Source of the DNA: Paenimyroides baculatum
GTDB lineage: Bacteria > Bacteroidota > Bacteroidia > Flavobacteriales > Flavobacteriaceae
Length of the DNA stretch: 64,000 bases
NCBI RefSeq assembly: GCF_008629655.1
Contig: NZ_VWSG01000006.1
Location: 62,001-126,000 of the forward strand
Direction of reading: 5' to 3'
A model generated the notes under the pieces. It worked only from the letters and a program-made list of their open reading frames with translations, was not told the origin of the DNA and made no database searches. This document shows positions 34,652 through 42,384 of the stretch, piece after piece. The stretch's first letter is position 1; every line of letters starts with the position of its first letter. The translations under genes and the position numbers were made by a program.

Positions 34652-36978
34652 TTCACTAAAAAATATGGTTCGGCTGTCCATTCTGTCAAACTCAATTTTA
34701 CATATTTAGTTTGTAAATCTTCATGTGTACAATACAACACAAATCCAACATTTTTATCGCTATAGTTAGCATTTAATGTAGCTTTATCCATTACTGTAGC
34801 TACTTCGTTAATTAAAAAATTATTATTGATTTTATCATCAACATATTTTTTTGTAATCAATGAATTATCGGTAAAATTAGCTGAATAATCCCCACCGTAA
34901 CCAGCTACGCCATATTGTAAAGATGTACCATTTTGATATAATTCATAGGCATTTGACCTAGCCGATACACTTGTGCCGTTTGCAATTGTAAATAAATGAT
35001 TTGTTGGTGCAATTACGCTAACTTGATTATCTGCTATCTTATTAAATCTACCTAGTAATATTTCACCTTTATGCTTTGGTACTAACTTAACACCAATTGC
35101 AGTAATGGTGTCAACAAAGGTTGAAATTTCATTACCTATTATAATTGAATCATTTGGTGCATAAGCCATGCAACCAATAGCAATGGCATTGCGATTTGAT
35201 TCTGAACCACCACCTATTGCAGTTGATAATTGATTATTAGCTTTTGCACTATAACCAAAAGCACTAGACCATTGATTAGTAGTCATTGCACCACTACCGA
35301 TGCGTGTCTGTTGGTTTGGATAAACACCAGCTTGTGTTATATCTGTTTGACCTATTTCAGATAATTTTACATCAATTTCATCTCTATTATAAACCTCTGC
35401 TTTTGCATAAGTTTGAGTTTTAAAATAAACATCGGCTGGAGCAACATAATGTACTAATTTATCGTCAATTTCAACCTTTGTATATACACTTGTTGTATAT
35501 GCTTTTTGATTTATCAACTCAACCAATGAGTGTGTATGTCCATCAATTTCATCTTTTGTATAGTATTGAGATAAATCAACATCTACATCAATATTAGCAA
35601 TTTTATCGTCAACATATTTTTTAGAAACTAATGAATTTTCTGTAAAACTAGTTGAAAAATCTGTTGAATATGAAGCAATTCCATATTGTACAGATGTACC
35701 ATTATTAAATAATTCATAGGCATTTGAACGAGTATAAGAATTTAGACCATTTCCAACAACAAATAATTCACTACCATTTACTAAATCAGTTTGAATTGCT
35801 GAATTAAATTTATTAAAAACACCAATAGCAGTTGCACCATAATTATTAATTTGAAGACCAGCACCTAATGCTGATGAAAAATTTCCACGTGCGTATGAAC
35901 TTGTACCAACAGCAACAGAATTTAATCCCAAAGCATTTGCCATCATTCCATAAGCTGTAGATGCGTTTACTATTTGTGATTGAAAACCAATTGCAGTTGC
36001 ATTTAATGTTTTTTGCCCAACTGTATTTAATTTAGTATCAATTTCAGATTTTATATAATAATTGGTTAAGTCAACATCTACATCAATATTAGCAATTTTA
36101 TCATCAACATATTTTTTACTTACTAAACTATTAGCAGTGAAATTTGCAGAATAATCAGCACCATATGATGCTATGCCCCATTGTGTTGAAGTTCCGTTAT
36201 TATTTAATTGGTAGGCATTAGAACGATTTGATTCACTTGTGCCATTCCCAACGATGAAAATTTCACTACCATTTGACCATGCTGTTTGTTGACCACCTCT
36301 ATTATTATATCTTCCTATTGCCAAACAATAAGCAGCATTAGAAAGTGTGTCACCAAATGATACAGATTTTAAACCAAATGCCTTTGCTGTTTCGCCAATT
36401 GCAACACCTTTGTTAACCGATGTTGCTCGGTCACCGATAGCAACTGAATTTTCACCAGCTGATGCTCTATGCCCGATAGATACAGAATAATTATTGTTAT
36501 AATTTTGTATAGAACTTCCAATTGCCACAGCATGTTGACCATTTATGTTAGATACAAAATTTCCAATAGCCACTGAATTATTTCCAGCACCTGTATCTTT
36601 GCCAATTGCCACAGCGTATGTTTTTGCCCCCTTTAACCAGCCATCGGGGTTAGGGCTGATAGATAAATCTATTGATTCCGTGCCAATAGGAGTATATTTT
36701 GATTCATCTCTATTCTTTAAATAAATTCCACGATTTGGTGCTTTTTCTAAAACCAAAGAATCTTCAATATTACTTTCTAAATCAGCAATTTTTTGATTCG
36801 TTTCATTCTCAAATTCCTGTAAATCTTCATTCTTTGCAAATTCTGATAAATCTATATTTGCAATATCACTTTCAATTCCATCAAAAGCATCGTTAACTTT
36901 CGTAAAAGCTTGGTAAAGATTATCACCTGTATTTGTGTCTTGACCTTGTCCAAAGTCTATTTTTTCATATTTTGCCAT
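34648..36978 (-). CDS. phage tail fibre with YadA-like head repeats
   Basis: 776 residues. Many copies of the trimeric-adhesin head motif (x)xAIGxx are visible: AVAIGKDTGAG, SVAIGNFVS, AVAIGSSIQ, SVSIGHRAS, SVAIGDRAT and more, as in YadA left-handed beta rolls. Between head blocks a linker is repeated three times (NGTSxQxGIAxY, then SLxxKKYVDDKI). The N-terminus YEKIDFGQGQDTNTGDNLYQAF is typical of phage fibre virion anchors. It probably trimerises and binds the host surface. Last gene of the leftward structural block. Confidence 0.8.
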   Translation of the reverse strand: MAKYEKIDFGQGQDTNTGDNLYQAFTKVNDAFDGIESDIANIDLSEFAKNEDLQEFENETNQKIADLESNIEDSLVLEKAPNRGIYLKNRDESKYTPIGTESIDLSISPNPDGWLKGAKTYAVAIGKDTGAGNNSVAIGNFVSNINGQHAVAIGSSIQNYNNNYSVSIGHRASAGENSVAIGDRATSVNKGVAIGETAKAFGLKSVSFGDTLSNAAYCLAIGRYNNRGGQQTAWSNGSEIFIVGNGTSESNRSNAYQLNNNGTSTQWGIASYGADYSANFTANSLVSKKYVDDKIANIDVDVDLTNYYIKSEIDTKLNTVGQKTLNATAIGFQSQIVNASTAYGMMANALGLNSVAVGTSSYARGNFSSALGAGLQINNYGATAIGVFNKFNSAIQTDLVNGSELFVVGNGLNSYTRSNAYELFNNGTSVQYGIASYSTDFSTSFTENSLVSKKYVDDKIANIDVDVDLSQYYTKDEIDGHTHSLVELINQKAYTTSVYTKVEIDDKLVHYVAPADVYFKTQTYAKAEVYNRDEIDVKLSEIGQTDITQAGVYPNQQTRIGSGAMTTNQWSSAFGYSAKANNQLSTAIGGGSESNRNAIAIGCMAYAPNDSIIIGNEISTFVDTITAIGVKLVPKHKGEILLGRFNKIADNQVSVIAPTNHLFTIANGTSVSARSNAYELYQNGTSLQYGVAGYGGDYSANFTDNSLITKKYVDDKINNNFLINEVATVMDKATLNANYSDKNVGFVLYCTHEDLQTKYVKLSLTEWTAEPYFLVN
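35576..35622. repeat. fibre gene internal DNA repeat, copy A
   Basis: About 47 bases encoding IANIDVDVDL and neighbours, nearly identical to 36070-36117; indicates recent internal duplication of a fibre module. Confidence 0.7.
36070..36117. repeat. fibre gene internal DNA repeat, copy B
   Basis: Second copy of the repeat at 35576-35622; a third, more diverged copy is at about 34820-34860. Confidence 0.7.
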
Positions 36979-37008
36979 TTTTGGTTAAACATTTTTTTCT
37001 TTGATTGG

Positions 37009-37503
37009 TTACAAAAACCAATTCATTTGGTAACTGCCCGAATTAGCATCACCACAATTTTTTGACTGCAATTCGGGAATATTATATTTGTGCTTTTCTT
37101 GGTTAAATCTTAATTCAACGCTTGCACCTAATTGTAGATATTTGCTAGCAATTTTCTCTATATCCAAATTGTCGATAGTTTCCTGATTTTCGGGCGATGC
37201 CTTCAAAATTCCGTTATTGCTTATCTTATAATTGTGGAATGATATAAGATAATAAGCACTATAATAAACCAACATATCAACGATGTATTCGTCATAAATA
37301 GTTAAGTAATCACCAGCCAAAGAGTCAGATTCAAAGTCATTTTCAATTTTCTTGTATAATTGTTCGCCTAAAATTGTCTTTAAATTACTATCCTGTGCCA
37401 TCTTAACATAGGGTTTAATATAATCAATATCAATATTACCCGATATGCTTGTCAACCTCGGTAAATCATTTTGATTCAGTAAATAAATTATTTCTTTAGC
37501 CAT
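37009..37503 (-). CDS. phage head completion/adaptor-like protein (DUF6712-like)
   Basis: Start at ATG 37503 (MAKEIIYLLNQNDLPRL), which overlaps the portal gene end by eight bases; 164 residues. It has the helical pattern of Bacteroidota head-tail adaptors: VKMAQDSNLKTILGEQLYKKI, YDEYIVDMLVYYSAYYLISF and a C-terminal FNQEKHKYNIPELQSKNCG. These sit between portal and tail. Assignment rests on family resemblance and position directly after the portal gene. Confidence 0.6.
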   Translation of the reverse strand: MAKEIIYLLNQNDLPRLTSISGNIDIDYIKPYVKMAQDSNLKTILGEQLYKKIENDFESDSLAGDYLTIYDEYIVDMLVYYSAYYLISFHNYKISNNGILKASPENQETIDNLDIEKIASKYLQLGASVELRFNQEKHKYNIPELQSKNCGDANSGSYQMNWFL

Positions 37504-38659
37504 TATTATTTTCTTCATTTTTATCTTCATTTAGCCAAGCAAAATCTTTGAACTTTAAATCAATGTTTGGATTAATGTGTTTAAAAACTTTGTGCAAACC
37601 GTTACAAATAGTATTACGCATCGGGTTTACTGTTCTTATATATAATGATTCAACTGCTTGCTTCAATTCCTCTTTACTCGTGCCAAGGTTATGAGATTGT
37701 GTAAACCCCGAATGTAATTGTGGTAATGTTGCATGACCTAAAATTAATTTAGATTGTGCTTCTTGTGAGAACAGTGAGAAGGTGTCACTCATCTCATTTG
37801 TTGGCAACACTTCGGCTGTCATCGTTTGTTCTGCATTTACATTAAATGATACTATCGTTCTAGCTGTGTTATTAGCACCTGTTAATTCATTTAATATTTT
37901 TTGCTTATATTTTTCTCTCAATTCATCTGTAGGTGGTAATAAACCGTTACAGTTTATTATCACACCAGCCGTGAAATTATTATTTGTAAATGTGATTGCA
38001 GATTTTATTAACTCGCCCTCCAATTTCGCACATGAAAGTGCTGGGAGGTAGTCACAATTGCTGTAGAAATCTTCGCCCGATGTTCTTTGTACAACTAAAA
38101 TTTCACGATAAAATTTTTCATCTTCTGTTTGCTTAAACGTGCCATCAAATTTTGGATAAAACTGTTTAGGAAATTGCGATTGCTTATGCAAATTAAAGCT
38201 ATACCAATAGCCATTGACATCACCAAAATTATCAATTTGTAATAATACTTTTTTAATATTTAAGTATTTAATTTTTTGAATCTGTTCGTCTAATCCCCAA
38301 AGAATCTGAAGGGCATAGCCACCGTATTTTTTAAAATCTAATGCGATTAGTTCAATATCTTCTTTCTCTATGTGTTGATAAATATCGTATCCATTTTTAT
38401 CAAAAAGACCATCGGCTATAATATAGTTCTTTATTGAATTTATGATTGCCGAATTTGTTGGACTAACTTTAAAGCACTCATCAACAAAATCATAAATACT
38501 GTTGTTATGTCCATTTTCAACGATATTGTCACGGCTAATAATTGGGTCAAATGAAGGAATTTCAATGTTGAAATTAATTACTTCAACATCGCTATGTTGT
38601 GGCTTCTTTCTATTATTATTTAATTTTCTTTTTGCATTAGCATCATTATTAATGTTCAT
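37496..38659 (-). CDS. phage portal protein
   Basis: 387 residues. N-terminal Asn/Lys-rich tail, then a portal-like core: NSIYDFVDECFKVSPTNSAI, INSIKNYIIADGLF, FKKYGGYALQILWG, IKYLNIKKVLLQIDNFGDV and GHATLPQLHSGFTQSHNLGTSKEELKQAVE; the last matches the clip/stem region of Bacteroidota portals. Forms the dodecameric DNA gate. Its start overlaps the stop of the upstream gene by one base. Placed after the capsid genes, unlike most tailed phages. Confidence 0.75.
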   Translation of the reverse strand: MNINNDANAKRKLNNNRKKPQHSDVEVINFNIEIPSFDPIISRDNIVENGHNNSIYDFVDECFKVSPTNSAIINSIKNYIIADGLFDKNGYDIYQHIEKEDIELIALDFKKYGGYALQILWGLDEQIQKIKYLNIKKVLLQIDNFGDVNGYWYSFNLHKQSQFPKQFYPKFDGTFKQTEDEKFYREILVVQRTSGEDFYSNCDYLPALSCAKLEGELIKSAITFTNNNFTAGVIINCNGLLPPTDELREKYKQKILNELTGANNTARTIVSFNVNAEQTMTAEVLPTNEMSDTFSLFSQEAQSKLILGHATLPQLHSGFTQSHNLGTSKEELKQAVESLYIRTVNPMRNTICNGLHKVFKHINPNIDLKFKDFAWLNEDKNEENNNG

Positions 38660-39078
38660 TAATTATAGGTAAATTTTTGGGGTTGCTGATTAGTTACCAG
38701 CAATTTGCCATTATAAATAACTTCATCTGAATCATTTATAATTGTCATTTCATATTTGTTATCTATTTTGTAATTAAAATCATTCGCCAAAAAAGATAAA
38801 TTATATGCTTTTTCTTCTTTTACCAATTGACCAGCAAAAGAATATCCTTTATCAGTTAATTCATCTCGTAAATTAACCGTAACATCTTCACTAATTGTTA
38901 AATCAATTCCACCAAATGTTGTGGTTGTAACCTTTATTTGTGTTGAGTTGGCGTAAAAAATAGTTGAATTAGCGAATATTTGAATAGTAGTATTTTTACT
39001 CTTTTTTGCTTTTCTCGGAATTAGATAAATGTTAGTAAATACTAGATTATCAATATTTTCTGTTTTTTGAATTTTCAT
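38659..39078 (-). CDS. phage structural protein of unknown function
   Basis: 139 residues, beta-rich (TTIQIFANSTIFYANSTQIK, FGGIDLTISEDVTVNLRDEL, KYEMTIINDSDEVIYNGKLL). Not recognised; it could be a head decoration or tail-associated protein. It is the first gene of the sub-operon containing portal, adaptor and fibre, with its own promoter-like motif (39090-39107) just after the terminator of the tail tube gene. Confidence 0.55.
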   Translation of the reverse strand: MKIQKTENIDNLVFTNIYLIPRKAKKSKNTTIQIFANSTIFYANSTQIKVTTTTFGGIDLTISEDVTVNLRDELTDKGYSFAGQLVKEEKAYNLSFLANDFNYKIDNKYEMTIINDSDEVIYNGKLLVTNQQPQKFTYN

Positions 39079-39089
39079 TTAAAAAACTT

Positions 39090-39107
39090 ATTTATAGTAT
39101 ATATTAA
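39090..39107 (-). promoter_or_regulatory. phage promoter-like motif, copy 2
   Basis: On -, TTAATATATACTATAAAT, 11 bases before the ATG at 39078. Exact 18/18 match to copy 1. Confidence 0.65.
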
Positions 39108-39112
39108 ATTAG

Positions 39113-39139
39113 AAAACCGACATATAAAATGTCGGTTTT
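39113..39139 (-). terminator. terminator after tail tube gene
   Basis: AAAACCGACAT / ATGTCGGTTTT with a 5-base loop, 21 bases past the tube gene stop. Confidence 0.75.
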
Positions 39140-39160
39140 ATTTTTTAAAAGATTTTAATA

Positions 39161-39688
39161 TTAATCATGCAATGTGATATAAGTAGTCATTGCCGAACTA
39201 GATAAATACAAAGCAGGAAAACGCTCGGTAGTTGTAATAGTGATAGTGCTTGATGTTGCATCAGTTAATGCTCCACCACTTGCAAGTGCTAAACTCGCTG
39301 ATGCACCGAACTCGCCACCTACTAATATAACATCACCATTATTCATTTCAATAAAAACATATAAATAGCCTAATGTCATTTGATATAGTTCATTAACAAC
39401 TGAACTACTCATGGTATTCAAAATAGTAGTTAAAGAACCAGCAAAAGAAGAACTTTTAGTGTTTTCATCTTTGGTTTGAGTTTCTGTCCAAACATTCCCT
39501 GTATTCTTTAATTGATACTTATATAATTTGGTGATGACAGTTGGTATTTGTGCTAAAATTCCGTCTGTTGGTCTTTCTGTAATTGCTCTTTTAAATGGTG
39601 CAATACTGATTGATTTTATACCACCAGCGTTGTTACCAAAACAATCGTCTTCAATATTAAATCCTTGTGATAAAGTTACACAACTCAT
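39161..39688 (-). CDS. putative major tail tube protein
   Basis: 175 residues, beta-rich and low in charge: IKSISIAPFKRAITERP, VITKLYKYQLKNTGNVWTET, YLYVFIEMNNGDVILVGGEF, then SLALASGGALTDATSSTITI. This is the profile of Bacteroidota phage tube proteins. Directly follows the capsid gene and ends with a terminator, consistent with a highly expressed structural pair. Assignment is by pattern and position. Confidence 0.6.
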   Translation of the reverse strand: MSCVTLSQGFNIEDDCFGNNAGGIKSISIAPFKRAITERPTDGILAQIPTVITKLYKYQLKNTGNVWTETQTKDENTKSSSFAGSLTTILNTMSSSVVNELYQMTLGYLYVFIEMNNGDVILVGGEFGASASLALASGGALTDATSSTITITTTERFPALYLSSSAMTTYITLHD

Positions 39689-39751
39689 TTATTTTTGGTT
39701 AATTTTTATAAGAAAGGGTGGGTTATATGCCACCCTTTGAAGTATTTTTTG

Positions 39752-40621
39752 TTATTCGCTCATTTGAGCCTTGATATAAACAACATCTGTTTTATCAACG
39801 ATAGCAGTTGTAACTTTGAAATCTGAACGTAATCCAATTTTATGAACTAATTTATCTGTAAAGTCAGCTACTGTAATATTTGTGATATTTGAAGTTAAAT
39901 CAGATACAACATTTAAGTTACCATGGTTATAGGTTAAAATTGTTCCTTTTGGTAAACCATTTGCCGTTTCAATTTTGTAGCCATCAAAATATGAATCTTC
40001 TTGCATGTACCCACGTTGGTCTAATGCACGGTTGTATTTTCTCAACACATCAGATGACACAACAAGTTTAAAGTCTGGTGCTTGCAAAATTTCTTCTTTA
40101 GTCGAATCAATCGCCAATTCTAATGCACTTACAACATCTGTTGGTGTTGATAAATCAACCTCATCTGTTGGTGTTAATCCAGTTAAAAAGCCATCAAATT
40201 CACCTGTAACAGTTTTGTTACCTGTCCAAAGCAATTTTTCAAATTTAAAACCTAATTTGTTGTTTAAATCTAACATAATTGCATCAACTTCATCTTGAGG
40301 TGCTTCAAATGATTGTTTACCATTCATTTTACCAGCCGAATTTCTACGCAAATCTTCTTTACACGCTTCTAGCTGGAACGTAAGTTTTTTTAAGTCAACT
40401 CTTACTTCATCAAGAGTTATGTCATTGGTTGGTTCAAAATCACAGATGTAGTCCATTAATCCATCTTCTGCACTTGATTTTCTGATGTAATAAGAATCTG
40501 TTCCAACATTTTCTAATGATTTTACTAATCCTTTAGATAAGGTATCGCCTTGCATGAAAATATCAATTAAAATTTCCTCTGCGTATTCTCCTTTATATTC
40601 TGTATCTTTATTTACAGCCAT
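39752..40621 (-). CDS. major capsid protein
   Basis: 289 residues. Features of HK97-fold capsids of Bacteroidota phages: N-terminal EYAEEILIDIFMQGDTLSKG, VRVDLKKLTFQLEACKEDLR, LNNKLGFKFEKLLWTGNKTV, VSALELAIDSTKEEI and FKLVVSSDVLRKYNRALD in the A domain. No long N-terminal delta domain is present, in line with the separate scaffold fused to the upstream protease. Immediately after the protease-scaffold gene. Confidence 0.75.
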   Translation of the reverse strand: MAVNKDTEYKGEYAEEILIDIFMQGDTLSKGLVKSLENVGTDSYYIRKSSAEDGLMDYICDFEPTNDITLDEVRVDLKKLTFQLEACKEDLRRNSAGKMNGKQSFEAPQDEVDAIMLDLNNKLGFKFEKLLWTGNKTVTGEFDGFLTGLTPTDEVDLSTPTDVVSALELAIDSTKEEILQAPDFKLVVSSDVLRKYNRALDQRGYMQEDSYFDGYKIETANGLPKGTILTYNHGNLNVVSDLTSNITNITVADFTDKLVHKIGLRSDFKVTTAIVDKTDVVYIKAQMSE

Positions 40622-40688
40622 TTTTTTCTATTTCATTTTTATAAGATTTTGTGATTCCTGTGGAATCGTTAAACAATTATTCTTGTTA

Positions 40689-41201
40689 TTATTTGTTTCT
40701 CAAACGGTTTACTTTTTGTAAAAAAGTTTCGTTAGTTGGTGCATTAGCTTTTTCTTTGCTAAATCCAATTTTTTTAACAGGTGTCTGTTTTTTTAGTTCA
40801 ACAACTTCATCATCTTTTTCAGCCAATTTTGCTTCTAATTCAGTGATTTTTGCCTGTAATTCAGCAATAATACTATCTGTGTTTGCTGTGTCTTCTGCAA
40901 CAACCTCTGCAACTAATTCTGTAATCTCATCAACTATTGCATCAGCTTCTTCATCATTCATTTCAACAACCTCTGCAACTGCTAAATCAATTACACCATC
41001 AGCATTAGTTACATAATCAACACCATCATAGCTAAATTTAAAATCAGCAACAGCATTACCATCTGCATCAACTAATGTTGCACCAACAGGTTCAGAACCA
41101 GCGAAAGAATAGTTTTTTTCTTGGTCAACAACAGTCATTTCAGAATTGAATTTTAAATTGATTTTGTTCTTCAATTTTCTTAACAAATCTTGTTTTGTCA
41201 T
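40689..41201 (-). CDS. possible nested scaffold protein from internal start
   Basis: In-frame ATG at 41199-41201 (MTKQDLLRKLKNKIN) inside the protease-scaffold gene, preceded by an A-rich stretch (AAAAATGAAAAAAGAAAA) like that before other starts of this phage, gives a 170-residue acidic coiled-coil protein. It resembles the lambda C/Nu3 arrangement. Inferred; no direct evidence of separate translation. Confidence 0.4.
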   Translation of the reverse strand: MTKQDLLRKLKNKINLKFNSEMTVVDQEKNYSFAGSEPVGATLVDADGNAVADFKFSYDGVDYVTNADGVIDLAVAEVVEMNDEEADAIVDEITELVAEVVAEDTANTDSIIAELQAKITELEAKLAEKDDEVVELKKQTPVKKIGFSKEKANAPTNETFLQKVNRLRNK

Positions 41202-42272
41202 TTTTCTTTTTTCATTTTTAAATAAAATTGGTTGATTATTAACTTCTTTAAAATCAATGCTTAAATCAACCGATAAGCCTTGTATTTGCCCATTGTTTGC
41301 TACATATTCATTCCATAATTCCTCCGATAAAATCATACTAACTAACCAAGTGCCTTTAGGTAGGTCTTTAAATCCTAGTTCGTTTGCCTTATCGTTTTCG
41401 GGGTTTTCAATAATCCAACTTTCAAATACTGTTGCACCTGTAATTGGTGTAATGTGTTCGATTGTTGAATTGTTTTGATTGGAATTTTTGAAGAAATTTT
41501 GAGCTAACTTTTTAATGGTTTCAGCTGATGCAAATACTTCTGCTTGCTCACCATTTATATTTTTTCTAAATATCTTTTTATTTGGAATTAGCACAGGTTG
41601 TGTTAATATTCGTTCTTTCTCATTGTTGAAATTTAATCGCCAATAATTGTTAGATGCGTTGGCAATTTGCCCGACCTCTTTTGGTAGCTTTGAAATCTGC
41701 TTAACTAAATTACGTGGCATTTGTTTAAGTGCCTGTTCGTATGTTAGTGGTGATTCTTTTTCGTTCCAATATATTAGCCTTTCCCAATAATGTTTACAGT
41801 ATTTTCCTCCCTTAAATTTAAAAACGGAATATGAATTTTTACCCTTTGGTGCTAAATCTGGGTTTAGGTCATCAAATAGTGCAATTTCATCTTTAGTAAA
41901 TTCTTGATTCCAGCCTATTAAGGTTTTGCAAAAATTGCGTGAATTTGGATTTAAACCACCACTATATCTATATCTAATTTCAAAATGATTATTATCTTCA
42001 CTTGCAAAATAAAGAACATCATTAAATTCATAATCATCATCAATTTTCTCAATATCTAAAAGCTGATAATCTTTATTATATTTAAGTGGTGTTTGTCCGT
42101 TTTGTTTAAGAAAATCAACAACTTTTTCATTTAACTCATAGTGTGTTGGTGTTGGCTTTTCATTCGAAAATTGAAGTGCTTTAATTTCAATTGCAGGGTC
42201 ATTAACCAAAGAAATCGCAAATACTCCATCTTTGTCGCCATCTTCATTAAAGACTAATTCAAATAATTTCAT
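40689..42272 (-). CDS. XkdF-like prohead protease fused to scaffold
   Basis: 527 residues. Residues about 225-350 match the XkdF/Peptidase_S78_2 family: LIPNKKIFRKNINGEQAEVF, NSTIEHITPITGATVFESWI, PKGTWLVSMILSEELW and IQGLSVDLS with the candidate Ser. Residues 358-527 are acidic and coiled-coil (Ala/Glu-rich IIAELQAKITELEAKLAEK), ending FLQKVNRLRNK, typical of scaffolds. An in-frame Met358 could give a free scaffold. The N-terminal 220 residues (KHYWERLIYWN, YSGGLNPNSRNFCKTLIGWN) resemble a MuF-like minor head domain. It follows a terminator and its own promoter-like motif. Confidence 0.72.
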   Translation of the reverse strand: MKLFELVFNEDGDKDGVFAISLVNDPAIEIKALQFSNEKPTPTHYELNEKVVDFLKQNGQTPLKYNKDYQLLDIEKIDDDYEFNDVLYFASEDNNHFEIRYRYSGGLNPNSRNFCKTLIGWNQEFTKDEIALFDDLNPDLAPKGKNSYSVFKFKGGKYCKHYWERLIYWNEKESPLTYEQALKQMPRNLVKQISKLPKEVGQIANASNNYWRLNFNNEKERILTQPVLIPNKKIFRKNINGEQAEVFASAETIKKLAQNFFKNSNQNNSTIEHITPITGATVFESWIIENPENDKANELGFKDLPKGTWLVSMILSEELWNEYVANNGQIQGLSVDLSIDFKEVNNQPILFKNEKRKMTKQDLLRKLKNKINLKFNSEMTVVDQEKNYSFAGSEPVGATLVDADGNAVADFKFSYDGVDYVTNADGVIDLAVAEVVEMNDEEADAIVDEITELVAEVVAEDTANTDSIIAELQAKITELEAKLAEKDDEVVELKKQTPVKKIGFSKEKANAPTNETFLQKVNRLRNK

Positions 42273-42286
42273 TTTTAATGAATTTC

Positions 42287-42304
42287 ATTTAAACTATATA
42301 TTAA
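42287..42304 (-). promoter_or_regulatory. phage promoter-like motif, copy 3
   Basis: On -, TTAATATATAGTTTAAAT, 14 bases before the protease-scaffold ATG and after the tape measure terminator. Confidence 0.65.
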
Positions 42305-42344
42305 TATTTAAAATCGTTTTTTTGATTTTTCGCTTAAAAACAAG

Positions 42345-42371
42345 AAAAAAGCATCTTTTTAATGCTTTTTT
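42345..42371 (-). terminator. terminator after tape measure gene
   Basis: AAAAAAGCAT / ATGCTTTTTT with a 7-base loop, 13 bases past the tape measure stop. Confidence 0.85.
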
Positions 42372-42384
42372 CTATATTTCTTTT

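Noticed and set aside
40651..41016. 121-codon Ser/Thr/Ala-rich + ORF
   Set aside because: Exact antisense of the acidic scaffold coding region; its composition follows from that.
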